A stretch of DNA of 64,000 nt from Palleronia rufa (GTDB lineage: Bacteria > Pseudomonadota > Alphaproteobacteria > Rhodobacterales > Rhodobacteraceae): the NCBI RefSeq assembly GCF_000743715.1, contig NZ_JQEY01000001.1, positions 183,406-247,405 on the forward strand. Reading direction: 5' to 3'. A model generated the notes under the pieces. That model saw only the letters and a program-made list of their open reading frames with translations, made no database searches and was not told the DNA's origin. A program made the position numbers and the translations under genes. Positions 42,451-50,682 of the stretch are shown in pieces. Each line of letters begins with the position of its first letter. Positions within the stretch are counted from its first letter, which is position 1.

Positions 42451-42462
42451 TCCTTACATATA
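42427..42462 (+). promoter_or_regulatory. BigR operator overlapping the yeeE operon promoter
   Basis: ATTAGT-GTTG-ACTAAT (42427-42442) is a perfect 6-bp inverted repeat. A -35-like TTGACT (42434-42439) lies inside it, with an AT-rich -10 candidate CATATA at 42457-42462 (17-bp spacer). The bigR start is at 42450, so one bound dimer could block both directions. Assignment rests on position and family precedent. Confidence 0.68.
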
Positions 42463-42510
42463 GCGCGTGATCTCGCAGGTACCAACAGAAATAGACCGAA
42501 GGAGACCGGC

Positions 42511-42960
42511 ATGGGACCCACCGTCGCAACCGAATTCACACCGTGGCTGTCGCTGTTCGGCGGCGCCCTGATCGGGCTCAGCGCCGTGATGGTCATGGGC
42601 GTGTTCGGAAAGATCGCGGGAATCACCGGGATCACCAAAGGTCTGACGGGACTGGCGCCGCGGGTCGGCGGACCGGGCGACCGGGACTGGCGGCTGGCAT
42701 TTCTGCTGGGCCTGATCGCGGCGCCGGTTGCGGTCCTGCTGGCGACCGGGTCGTTTCCCCAGCAGACCGTGCCGGACAACCTGCCCGGGATGGTCCTTGC
42801 CGGCCTGCTGGTCGGGGCGGGAACCGCCCTGGGCTCTGGCTGCACGTCGGGACACGGGGTCTGCGGTCTGGCACGGCTGTCGCCCCGGTCTCTGGTCGCC
42901 GTCGTCACCTTCCTGGCCGCCGCCGTGGTGACGACCACCGTGGTCCGTCATGCGTTCTGA
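42511..42960 (+). CDS. YeeE/YedE half-transporter, N-terminal type (PmpA-like)
   Basis: 149-aa membrane protein corresponding to one repeat of the YeeE/YedE sulfur transporter. It has an initial helix WLSLFGGALIGLSAVMVMG and the cysteine motif GSGCTSGHGVCGLARLSPRS. Paired half-size YeeE proteins accompany BigR and persulfide dioxygenase in other proteobacteria and are thought to move sulfur compounds. First gene of the operon, 60 bp from bigR. It pairs with the next gene. Confidence 0.85.
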   Translation: MGPTVATEFTPWLSLFGGALIGLSAVMVMGVFGKIAGITGITKGLTGLAPRVGGPGDRDWRLAFLLGLIAAPVAVLLATGSFPQQTVPDNLPGMVLAGLLVGAGTALGSGCTSGHGVCGLARLSPRSLVAVVTFLAAAVVTTTVVRHAF

Positions 42961-42970
42961 GGGGTCGGTC

Positions 42971-43405
42971 ATGCGTCCTGCATTGGGGTTCATCGCCGGT
43001 CTGATCTTCGGCATCGGCCTGATCGTCTCTGGCATGGCGGATCCCGCCAAGGTTCTCAACTTCCTGGACATCTTCGGCGCCTGGGATCCCAGCCTCGCGT
43101 TCGTCATGGGCGGCGCCACGCTGACGGCCCTTGCCGGATACCGCCTGGTCTGGCGGCAGGGCTCCCCCGCGGTCGGGGCGCGTTTTGATCTGCCGGACAA
43201 CACGGCCATCGACGCGCCCCTCATCACCGGCGCGACGATCTTCGGCATCGGCTGGGGGCTCGGCGGCTTCTGCCCCGGTCCCGCCTGGACCGCGCTGGCG
43301 TTGGGGTCGCCGGGGACGCTGTTGTTCCTGCCCGCCATGGTGATCGGCATCCTGCTCGGCGGGGCCGCGAAATCATTCCCGATCTTCACGACGAAAGGAG
43401 CCTGA
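42971..43405 (+). CDS. YeeE/YedE half-transporter, C-terminal type (PmpB-like)
   Basis: 144-aa partner of the preceding protein with four or so helices: FIAGLIFGIGLIVSGMADPAKVLNF, then GATIFGIGWGLGGFCPGPAW holding the conserved Cys. Start ATG 42971 has GAGGGG upstream; an in-frame ATG at 42950 inside the previous gene is less likely. Its stop is 2 bp before the dioxygenase start, giving tight coupling. Confidence 0.85.
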   Translation: MRPALGFIAGLIFGIGLIVSGMADPAKVLNFLDIFGAWDPSLAFVMGGATLTALAGYRLVWRQGSPAVGARFDLPDNTAIDAPLITGATIFGIGWGLGGFCPGPAWTALALGSPGTLLFLPAMVIGILLGGAAKSFPIFTTKGA

Positions 43406-43407
43406 AA

Positions 43408-44328
43408 ATGTCTCAGACATCGAAGCTGGAGCAGCCGGTCGTGCGGCATTCCCCCTCGACCGGCCCGCAAAGCCCGGACGTCTGGGGGATCTACGAACCC
43501 GATACCGGCTCGATCCAGTATATCTGCGCGGACCCCGCGACGAAGAAGGCCGCTCTGATCGATGTGGTGCTGAACTTCGATCCGGCCAGCTTTGCCATCG
43601 ACACCCGCAGCATGGATCAGGTGCTCGGCCTGGTGGAAGAGCATGGATTGTCCGTGGAATGGGTGCTGGACACGCATCCCCACGCCGATCACGCCATGGC
43701 TTCGGCGCGGCTGAAGGACCGCACCGGCGCGCCCAATGCCATCGGCGAGAAGGTCGCCGAGATCGCCGAGCTCTGGCGCGGCATCTACAACATGCCGGAG
43801 GCGTTCGAGACCGCCCGCGACTTTGACCGGCTCTTCGCCGACGGCGACACGTTCGCGCTGGGCGATCTGGACGTCCGCGTGATGCTTTCGACCGGCCACA
43901 CGCTGGGATCGATCACCTATGTCTGCGGAAACGCGGCCTTCGTGCACGACACGCTCATGCAGCCAGACAGCGGCACCGCGCGCGCCGACTTTCCCGGCGG
44001 CAGCGCCGAGGAGCTGTGGAACTCGATCCAGGCCATCCTTGGCCTGCCCGGCGACACACGCCTGTTCATCGGCCACGATTACGGCGCCGACGGGCGGAAC
44101 GCGCCGGAGTGGGAGGCCACGGTGGACACGCATACCGCCGACAATATCCACGTCGGCGCCGGCACGGACAAGGCCGACTACATCGCCACGCGCCAGGACC
44201 GCGATGCGACCCTGGCACTGCCAGACCGGATGCTCGCCGTACTGCAGATCAACCTGCGCGGCGGACAGCTGCCGGAGGCCGAAAGCGACGGCGGCCACTA
44301 CCTGAAACTGCCCGTCGGCAAATTCTGA
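43408..44328 (+). CDS. Persulfide dioxygenase (ETHE1/Blh-like MBL-fold)
   Basis: 306-aa nonheme-iron enzyme that oxidises glutathione persulfide or a related persulfide to sulfite. It is the beta-lactamase-like protein of bigR operons. The metal motif THPHADH places His90, His92, Asp94 and His95. Later ligands occur in STGHTLGSITY, AFVHDTLMQPDSG and LFIGHDYGADG. It sits between YeeE genes and a rhodanese, the usual order in sulfide-detoxification operons. Thiol cosubstrate not deducible. Confidence 0.88.
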   Translation: MSQTSKLEQPVVRHSPSTGPQSPDVWGIYEPDTGSIQYICADPATKKAALIDVVLNFDPASFAIDTRSMDQVLGLVEEHGLSVEWVLDTHPHADHAMASARLKDRTGAPNAIGEKVAEIAELWRGIYNMPEAFETARDFDRLFADGDTFALGDLDVRVMLSTGHTLGSITYVCGNAAFVHDTLMQPDSGTARADFPGGSAEELWNSIQAILGLPGDTRLFIGHDYGADGRNAPEWEATVDTHTADNIHVGAGTDKADYIATRQDRDATLALPDRMLAVLQINLRGGQLPEAESDGGHYLKLPVGKF

Positions 44329-44340
44329 AAGGAGACACCC

Positions 44341-44727
44341 GTGAGCAAATCCCTGAAAGACCTGGTGGCGGACGCCAGGAGCCGTGTCGCGGCCGTCAAG
44401 CCCGGCGATGCGCAGTCCGCGCGGCAGGACGGCGACATGATCCTCGACGTGCGCGAACCCGCGGAACTGGACAGCGACGGCGCCATCGACGGCGCGATCC
44501 ACATCCCCCGCGGGCTTCTGGAGGCGCAGGCCGATCCGGACACCGGCAAGGGGCACGACGCCTTGCTGGCGATGCGCCATTCCGATGGATGCGTGCATGT
44601 CCTGTGCGCGTCGGGCGCCCGCGCGGCTCTGGCGGCCGATACGCTGAGGGCGATGGGCTACAACGCCAAGGTCATCGACGGCGGGCTGGGCGGCTGGAAA
44701 GAGGCCGGGCTGCCCGTCACATCCTGA
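44341..44727 (+). CDS. Rhodanese-domain sulfurtransferase
   Basis: 128-aa single-domain rhodanese that moves sulfane sulfur between thiols, cyanide or sulfite. The conserved LDVREPAEL occurs at residues 35-43, and the active loop is CASGARA with Cys89. GTG 44341 follows AAAGGAG. It lies directly after the persulfide dioxygenase and could convert its product sulfite plus persulfide to thiosulfate, supplying Sox. No signal peptide, so cytoplasmic. Confidence 0.88.
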   Translation: MSKSLKDLVADARSRVAAVKPGDAQSARQDGDMILDVREPAELDSDGAIDGAIHIPRGLLEAQADPDTGKGHDALLAMRHSDGCVHVLCASGARAALAADTLRAMGYNAKVIDGGLGGWKEAGLPVTS

Positions 44728-44732
44728 AAGAC

Positions 44733-46484
44733 GTGTCCTCCCTGGCCCGACACCTGCCGGTTCTGGATTGGGGCCGCCGTTACGACCGCGACAAGCTGAG
44801 CGGCGATCTGGTCGCGGCGGTGATCGTCACGATCATGCTGATCCCGCAGTCGCTGGCCTACGCGCTGCTGGCCGGGTTGCCGCCAGAGGCCGGGATCTAC
44901 GCTTCGATCCTGCCCATCGTGCTCTACGCGATCTTCGGCACCTCGCGCACGCTGGCGGTCGGACCGGTGGCGGTGGTGTCGCTGATGACGGCGGCGGCGA
45001 TCGGCAAACTGGGTGACCAGGGCATTGACCAGGTCACCGCCGCCCTCACGCTGGCGTTTCTGTCGGGCAGTTTCCTGCTGATCCTCGGCCTGTTCCGGCT
45101 GGGATTTCTGGCGAATTTCCTGTCGCATCCGGTCATCGCCGGGTTCGTCACCGCCAGCGGCATCCTGATCGCCACCAGCCAGTTGAAATACATCCTCGGC
45201 GTCAGGGCCTCTGGCGATACGCTGATCGAGATGCTGCACGGTCTATGGTCTGCCCTCGGCGCGATCAACTGGATCACGGTTCTGCTGGGGGTGAGTGCGA
45301 CGGCATTCCTGTTCTGGGTGCGCAAGGGGCTGAAACCGCTGTTGCTGCGGATCGGGCCGGGCAACACGCTTGCGGACATGGGGTCCAAGGCCGGGCCGGT
45401 CTTCGCCGTCCTGGTCACGACGCTGGCGGTCTGGGCCTTCGGCCTTGCGGATCGCGGCGTCGATATCGTCGGGACCGTGCCCCGGTCGCTGCCTCCCCTG
45501 ACGCTGCCATCGTTTCAGACCGGCGTTCTGGCCGCGATGATCGGGCCCGCCATCCTGATCTCCGTCATCGGATTTGTGGAGTCGATCTCGGTCGCGCAGA
45601 CTCTCGCCGCCAGGCGCCGCCAGCGCATCGACCCGGATCAGGAGCTGATCGGTCTGGGCGCCGCCAACCTCGGGGCGGCGTTCACGGGGGGCTTTCCGGT
45701 CACCGGCGGGTTCTCGCGGTCCGTGGTGAACTTCGACGCCGGCGCCAGAACGCCCGCCGCGGGGGCCTTTACCGCCGTGGGGCTGGCCATCGCCGCGCTG
45801 ATGCTGACACCGGCGATCTATTTCCTGCCCAAGGCGACGCTGGCGGCCACGATCATCGTCGCGGTCCTTGGCCTTGTCGATCTCTCGATCCTCAAACGCA
45901 GCTGGGTCTATTCGAAAGCCGATTTCGCGGCCGTGTCCGCGACGATCCTTCTGACGCTCGGCCTTGGTGTCGAGGTCGGCGTGTCGGCTGGCGTGCTGAT
46001 CTCGATCCTCATACATCTTTACAGGTCATCGCGCCCGCATATGGCGGTGGTGGGTCAGGTGCCGGGGACAGAGCACTATCGAAACGTCGACCGCCACGAC
46101 ATGGCGCTGCACGACGCCATCCTGTCGGTGCGCGTCGACGAAAGCCTGTATTTCGCCAATGCCCGCAATCTCGAGGACAGGATCTACGACATGACCGCCG
46201 ACCGGGACGATTTGCGACACGTGATCCTGATGTGTTCGGCGGTGAACGATATCGACATGAGCGCCCTGGAAAGCCTTGAGGCGATCAACACGCGGCTCGC
46301 GGCGCGAAATATCGCCTTCCACCTCAGCGAAGTGAAAGGACCGGTGATGGACGGGCTGAAGAAAACCGACTTTCTGACCGATCTCACCGGCCGGGTGTTT
46401 CTCACGCAGCACCGCGCCGTGCAGACGCTTTGCAACGCCGCTGCGCACCCGCCCCTGCCGTCCAAAGATGGAGTATCCCTATGA
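44733..46484 (+). CDS. SulP-family anion (sulfate) permease with STAS domain
   Basis: 583-aa secondary transporter. The membrane domain opens with DLVAAVIVTIMLIPQSLAYALLAGLPPEAG, the SulP signature region, and continues through about 11-12 helices including GFVESISVAQTLA and GAFTGGFPVTGGFSRS. A C-terminal STAS domain (DIDMSALESLEAINTRL) controls activity. GTG 44733 lies 5 bp after the rhodanese stop. As last gene of the bigR-type operon it may export sulfate or sulfite formed by persulfide oxidation, or import sulfate; direction is unknown. Confidence 0.85.
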   Translation: MSSLARHLPVLDWGRRYDRDKLSGDLVAAVIVTIMLIPQSLAYALLAGLPPEAGIYASILPIVLYAIFGTSRTLAVGPVAVVSLMTAAAIGKLGDQGIDQVTAALTLAFLSGSFLLILGLFRLGFLANFLSHPVIAGFVTASGILIATSQLKYILGVRASGDTLIEMLHGLWSALGAINWITVLLGVSATAFLFWVRKGLKPLLLRIGPGNTLADMGSKAGPVFAVLVTTLAVWAFGLADRGVDIVGTVPRSLPPLTLPSFQTGVLAAMIGPAILISVIGFVESISVAQTLAARRRQRIDPDQELIGLGAANLGAAFTGGFPVTGGFSRSVVNFDAGARTPAAGAFTAVGLAIAALMLTPAIYFLPKATLAATIIVAVLGLVDLSILKRSWVYSKADFAAVSATILLTLGLGVEVGVSAGVLISILIHLYRSSRPHMAVVGQVPGTEHYRNVDRHDMALHDAILSVRVDESLYFANARNLEDRIYDMTADRDDLRHVILMCSAVNDIDMSALESLEAINTRLAARNIAFHLSEVKGPVMDGLKKTDFLTDLTGRVFLTQHRAVQTLCNAAAHPPLPSKDGVSL

Positions 46485-48004
46485 AACGCCGCCGGTTCCT
46501 GACCCTTGCCGCCGCGTCCCTTGCCGCACCGGCCGCGCTGACCCGCCGCGCAGTCGCGGCCGAGCCCGGCGCCCCGCTGCCGATCCCCCAGGTCATGGAG
46601 GTCGGCCCCGGCGCGGGCAACACGCTGACGGCGATGAAAGGCACGCGCGCATTCATCGACGGTGCCGTGTCCGATACGCTGGGCTACGGGCAGGACTATC
46701 TGGGGCCGCTGCTGCGGTTTCGGCGGGGGCGCACGGCGAATATCGACGTGGTCAACCGCACCGACGATCCGATCACCGGCCACTGGCACGGAATGCATGT
46801 CCCCGGCTACCTCGACGGCGGCCCGCAACTGGCCTTCGATCCGGGCAGGACCTGGTCGCCCGAACTGCCCGTGGATCACCCGGCCGCGACGCTGTGGTAT
46901 CACAGTCATGTCCACGGGCGCACCGCCGATCAGGTGTACCGCGGTCTGGCGGGCATGATCATCATCGACGATCCCGACATCACCGATCCGCTGCCCCGCG
47001 ATTATGGCGCCAACGATTTTCCGCTCATCGTGCAGGACCGCAGCTTCGACCGCTCCGGGCGCATGACATACGATCTGGGGATGATGGACAGGATGCAGGG
47101 GTTCCTCGGCAATGAGATCCTGGTGAACGGTGCGATCCGGCCCAGACTGACGGTGCCCGCGGGGCTCGTGCGGCTGCGTCTGCTCAACGCGTCCAACGCG
47201 CGGATCTACGACTTCGCCTTCGCCGACGGGCGGCGGTTCCATCAGGTCGCCAGCGACGGCGGCCTTCTGGCCGCGCCCGCCGCCATGGACCGTCTGCGGC
47301 TGGCCCCGGCCGAACGGGCCGAGATCGTCGTGGATTTCACCGACCGGTCGGCCGTCCGCCTGGTGTCGCGGAATGCCGGCAGCGGCGGCATGATGGGCGG
47401 CGGCGGCATGATGGGCGGGGGCGGCATGATGGGTGGCGGCGGCATGATGGGCGGCGGCGGCATGATGGGCGGCGGCGACGCCGCATCGCTCGACATCATG
47501 TCGTTCGATGTGGGCGATGCCGCCCCGACCGGTCCCGCGGTCCTGCCGGACACCCTGCCGGCCGATCGGCCAGACCTCGGCACCCCGGTCCGGACCCGCG
47601 ACTTCACGCTGAACGTCCATGCAGGCTCCATGATGGGCAGCATGTTCAACGACGCGATCGGTCGGGACAGCCAGATGATGGGCATCAACGGAAACTCCTT
47701 CGACATGGGTCGCATCGATGATCAGGCCGTTCCGTTGGGCGAGACGGAGTTGTGGCGCATCGGCGCCGACATGATGACCCATCCGTTCCACGTTCACGGA
47801 ACGTCGTTTCAGGTCGTCAGGATGCGCGGGCGCGAGGTCGATCCCGACCGGATCGGCCTCAAGGATGTGGTGCTGGTGGAGGGGCCGACAGAGATCCTGG
47901 TCCGGTTCGACAAACCCGCCGAAAAAGCGACGCCTTTCATGTACCACTGCCACATTCTCGAACATGAGGACGCGGGCATGATGGGGCAGTTCACGGTTCT
48001 ATGA
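46481..48004 (+). CDS. Multicopper oxidase with methionine-rich repeat (CueO-like)
   Basis: 507-aa periplasmic copper oxidase, probably Cu(I)-detoxifying. A Tat-like leader (MKRRRFLTLAAASLAA) is present. Copper motifs in order are GHWHGMHVPG, WYHSHVHGR, HPFHVHGTSFQ and YHCHILEHEDAGMM, covering the T1, T2 and T3 sites. Residues about 301-331 are five GGMMGG-type repeats, analogous to the Met-rich copper-binding segment of CueO but simpler. It overlaps the SulP stop by 4 bp and precedes a Met-rich EF-hand protein. Confidence 0.9.
   Translation: MKRRRFLTLAAASLAAPAALTRRAVAAEPGAPLPIPQVMEVGPGAGNTLTAMKGTRAFIDGAVSDTLGYGQDYLGPLLRFRRGRTANIDVVNRTDDPITGHWHGMHVPGYLDGGPQLAFDPGRTWSPELPVDHPAATLWYHSHVHGRTADQVYRGLAGMIIIDDPDITDPLPRDYGANDFPLIVQDRSFDRSGRMTYDLGMMDRMQGFLGNEILVNGAIRPRLTVPAGLVRLRLLNASNARIYDFAFADGRRFHQVASDGGLLAAPAAMDRLRLAPAERAEIVVDFTDRSAVRLVSRNAGSGGMMGGGGMMGGGGMMGGGGMMGGGGMMGGGDAASLDIMSFDVGDAAPTGPAVLPDTLPADRPDLGTPVRTRDFTLNVHAGSMMGSMFNDAIGRDSQMMGINGNSFDMGRIDDQAVPLGETELWRIGADMMTHPFHVHGTSFQVVRMRGREVDPDRIGLKDVVLVEGPTEILVRFDKPAEKATPFMYHCHILEHEDAGMMGQFTVL
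47384..47474 (+). repeat. 18-bp tandem repeats encoding Gly-Met-Met copper-binding loop
   Basis: About five tandem 18-bp units based on GGCGGCATGATGGGCGGC encode repeated Gly-Gly-Met-Met-Gly-Gly inside the multicopper oxidase gene. Copies differ by single silent changes (GGG or GGT for GGC). Such an array can change copy number by slippage, altering the number of Met pairs. Confidence 0.9.
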
Positions 48005-48088
48005 CCGCCGCATCCTGCCATTCGGCGAAACCAAAATCTTTCCAGTCGGTTGAACTGGTCGAACGTCATAACAAGAAGGAACCGCACG

Positions 48089-48580
48089 ATGAAAATGACC
48101 ACAGGACTCTACGCCGCCCTTTTCGCCCTTGCCGCGACCGGGGCGCAGGCGGGCCAGCACGGCGACGCATCCGACGGCGCGCCGCAGGGCGACCAGCAGA
48201 TGGGGGACATGGCGAACCAGGATGGCATGGCGACAGACGGAATGTCCGGAATGGGGCAGTCCGGCATGGGCGGCATGGGCGGTTCGATGATGCCGAACAT
48301 GATGGTGGCGATGATGGACACCGATGGCGACGGCGCCCTGTCCCTCGAAGAGGTTCAGGCCGTCCACGAACGGATGTTCAAGATGGCGGATGCGGATGGC
48401 AACGGCCAGGTCGACCCAGAAGAGATCCGCGGAATGATGATGGGCGGCGGCATGTCCGGCGGCGGGATGATGAACGGCGGAATGTCCGGTGACGGCATGT
48501 CCGGTGACGGCATGTCGGGCGGCGGAATGTCCGGCAATGGGACCACCGACGGCGGCACCACCGACCAGAATTCCCAGTAG
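48089..48580 (+). CDS. Exported Met-rich EF-hand protein
   Basis: 163-aa protein with a signal peptide (MKMTTGLYAALFALAATGAQA) and two EF-hand loops, residues 77-88 (DTDGDGALSLEE) and 101-112 (DADGNGQVDPEE), expected to bind Ca2+. The flanks are extremely Met/Gly-rich: DGMSGMGQSGMGGMGG before the first loop and five or more GMSG units at the C-terminus. It follows the Met-rich multicopper oxidase by 84 bp (ribosome site AAGAAGGA). A periplasmic copper-binding or sensing role is suggested by the Met clusters but unproven. Confidence 0.78.
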   Translation: MKMTTGLYAALFALAATGAQAGQHGDASDGAPQGDQQMGDMANQDGMATDGMSGMGQSGMGGMGGSMMPNMMVAMMDTDGDGALSLEEVQAVHERMFKMADADGNGQVDPEEIRGMMMGGGMSGGGMMNGGMSGDGMSGDGMSGGGMSGNGTTDGGTTDQNSQ

Positions 48581-48640
48581 AACCGCGACCGTCTCGGCGA
48601 ACCGACGTATCGACCCGGGACACGCCACAGGCCGCAAACC

Positions 48641-48662
48641 CCCCGCAATCCGCTGCGGGGGC
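48641..48662 (+). terminator. Hairpin terminator after the EF-hand gene
   Basis: CCCCCGCA (48641-48648) and TGCGGGGG (48655-48662) form a perfect 8-bp stem with a 6-nt loop, 60 bp past the stop codon. It separates this gene from the convergent decayed permease. T-tract absent. Confidence 0.58.
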
Positions 48663-48687
48663 TAACCCAATCCCGCGTTGCTGAATG

Positions 48688-49708
48688 TCAGCTTCGGCAA
48701 GGTGTGTCGGCACCGTCGTCGCGGACCGCAAGGTATCCCCGGACGAAGGCGAAGACGACCGCGATGCCGATCAAGGCGATGGCCACGATCCACGGGTCGG
48801 ATTGCAGTTTCATGAAGGGAAAGGTGCCCAGCACGCCGACATCCAGCGCGATGGCAATCATCAGGACCCAGCCGCGCGCGCCGATATCCGCAAACAGGGT
48901 GCGGCGCACGCCCCAATGGATCAAGATGTCCATGAACAGATCGAAGAACACGCCGAGCGACGCGATCCGTTCCAGGTCGAAGAAAACCGCAAGGATCCCC
49001 GCGATCACCACCGTCTAGGCCAGCGTATGGTCGCGCGCGACGCCGGGCATCCCGAAATGGCCATGCGGGATCATCCTCATCTCGGTCAGCATCGCCAGCA
49101 TCCGCGGCACGGCGAAGACGCTTGCAAGCAAGCCGGACGCGGTGGCGGCGATGGCCAGGGCGACGGTCAGCCAGACGCCCAGAGCGCCGAAGGCCGGCCG
49201 GGCCGCCTCGGCCAGGGAGACGTCCTGCGCCTCGACGATCTGCGGCAGGGTCAGGCTGGACCCCACGGCAAAGGCCACCAGCAGATAGACAACAACGCAG
49301 ATCGCGATCGACCAGATGATCGCCCTGCCCACCTTGCGTTTCGGCTGGGTGGTCTCGGCCCCGCTGTTGGTGATGGTCGTGAACCCCTTAAGGCCAGGAT
49401 AGACAGCTCGACGGAGGCCACGAACCCGCCGGCGCCGCCGCGCGCCCCGATGCCTCGAACGAGGATCCCGCCGCCCAGAGCGCTGCGGCACCGAACACCA
49501 CGATCCCGCCCACCTTCACCACGGCCATCACGCTGGAGAACAGCCCGACCGACCGGTTTCCCGCGGCATTCACCAGATAGGCGAACACGATCAGGCCGAC
49601 CGCAAGTATCGGGACGAAGACGCTGTCGGGATCCAGACCGAAGCCGCGCAGCACCTCGGTGCCGAAGGTCCGTGCGACGAGGCTTTCCTTGATCTGCTTT
49701 GCCGTCAT
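48688..49708 (-). pseudogene. Decayed APC-superfamily amino-acid permease
   Basis: Remnant of a multi-helix amino-acid permease. Three reading frames carry successive parts of one protein: DPDSVFVPILAVGLIVFAYLVN (upstream), GFVASVELSILAL (a second frame near 49420), then GFTTITNSGAETTQPKRKVGRAI and later helices (a third frame). At least two frameshifts therefore lie between about 49490 and 49390. A TAG at 49015-49017 further interrupts the last frame, after which AGILAVFFDLERIASLGVFFDLF continues in phase. The N-terminal helices before 49708 are missing. It borders tRNA-Leu. Certain as a non-functional gene; substrate unknown. Confidence 0.85.
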
Positions 49709-49954
49709 TCCAGAGACGGAATCCCGGTGCGACCCGGCGCATGTCGAAAAGCGGGACGCGGTCCCGATGCGGATGCCAGGCCTATGGGACCGCCTGGGTC
49801 CGCACCTTGTCCCCGCGCCTGATGGCCAGAAAACCGCGTCTCAAGAGCCCCAGAAGACGTGGCGACGGGCGGAGGCTCTACAAACAGCATCGCGGATACA
49901 CCGGGCCGAAATAGTCACCTGACAGGCAACGAATGACAGGGATTCGATTGGCGA

Positions 49955-50039
49955 TGGTGCGGGTGAAGGGACTCGAACCCCCACGCCTTGCGGCGCTTGG
50001 ACCTAAACCAAGTGCGTCTGCCAGTTCCGCCACACCCGC
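49955..50039 (-). tRNA. tRNA-Leu (anticodon UAG)
   Basis: The minus strand folds as a class II tRNA. The acceptor stem is GCGGGTG (50033-50039) with CACCCGC (49959-49965). The anticodon arm CTTGGTTTAGGTCCAAG has TAG at the anticodon position, the long variable arm contains CGCCGCAAGGCG, and the T-loop is GGTTCGAGTCC. The CCA end is encoded (49955-49957). Its 3' end faces the decayed permease and the metal/sulfur region. Confidence 0.96.
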
Positions 50040-50211
50040 ATGATCACAAAGGACAGACCCTGCGATCGCTAGCTCACTAGCAAAGCCGCTCGCTCGGCGC
50101 GAGCGAAAAGCCGCGAACTTTACGCATGGATCCGCCCTGCAACCAGTAGATGTAAACCTTTTATTCACTTCCGCGGCTACATGGTGCAGAAAGGAAAAGG
50201 GGAGGACAACC

Positions 50212-50673
50212 ATGGCGCGAACGACGAGGACAGACACCCGGGTGCAGACCGGATTCGCGGCCGGAACGCGCGTCATGACCTTCGACGGTCCGATCGCGGT
50301 GGATTTCCTTGAGCCGGGTGATCGCGTCATCACCCGGCGCGGCGTCCGGATCCTGCGCGCTATCCATGTCCGCGAGCAACGCGATGCACCTGCCGTCGTT
50401 ATCCGCGCCTCGGCGCTGGGCCATGGCCGACCGGCGCGGACGATTACCGTCGCTGCGGGACAGCCGATGCTGGTTCGCGACTGGCGGGCACGCACGTTGT
50501 TCGGAGAAGATCAGGCGCTGGTCCGCGCCGACCGCCTGGCGGACGGCACCTTTGTGACATGCGTGACCGCCGAGGTTCTGCGCACGTTTGCGCTCGCCTT
50601 CGACCAACCGGAAGTCGTCTATGCCGAGGGCACGGAATTCGTGATGGACACGGCGGCAGAACAGGTCGGCTGA
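50212..50673 (+). CDS. Hint-domain protein (Hint_2 type) lacking the usual catalytic Cys
   Basis: 153-aa protein that is essentially one Hint (hedgehog/intein) domain of the kind common in Rhodobacteraceae. The opening GFAAGTRVMTFDGPIAVDFLEPGDRVITRRG fits the family, but the first residue, commonly Cys, is Gly here, so self-splicing or cleavage is doubtful. Later segments TITVAAGQPMLVRDWRA and VVYAEGTEFVMDT correspond to the rest of the fold. GAAAGGAAAAGGGGAGG precedes the ATG. Such domains are often at the end of larger exported proteins; here it stands alone. Function unknown. Confidence 0.75.
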   Translation: MARTTRTDTRVQTGFAAGTRVMTFDGPIAVDFLEPGDRVITRRGVRILRAIHVREQRDAPAVVIRASALGHGRPARTITVAAGQPMLVRDWRARTLFGEDQALVRADRLADGTFVTCVTAEVLRTFALAFDQPEVVYAEGTEFVMDTAAEQVG

Positions 50674-50682
50674 CCGCCGCGC

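Noticed and set aside
47384-47474. Possible CRISPR-like array
   Set aside because: The 18-bp units are tandem without spacers and encode an in-frame Gly-Met-Met repeat in a multicopper oxidase.
49955-50039. Attachment-site repeat of tRNA-Leu inside the window
   Set aside because: I did not see a second copy of the tRNA 3' end or an integrase gene; an island remains only a suggestion.
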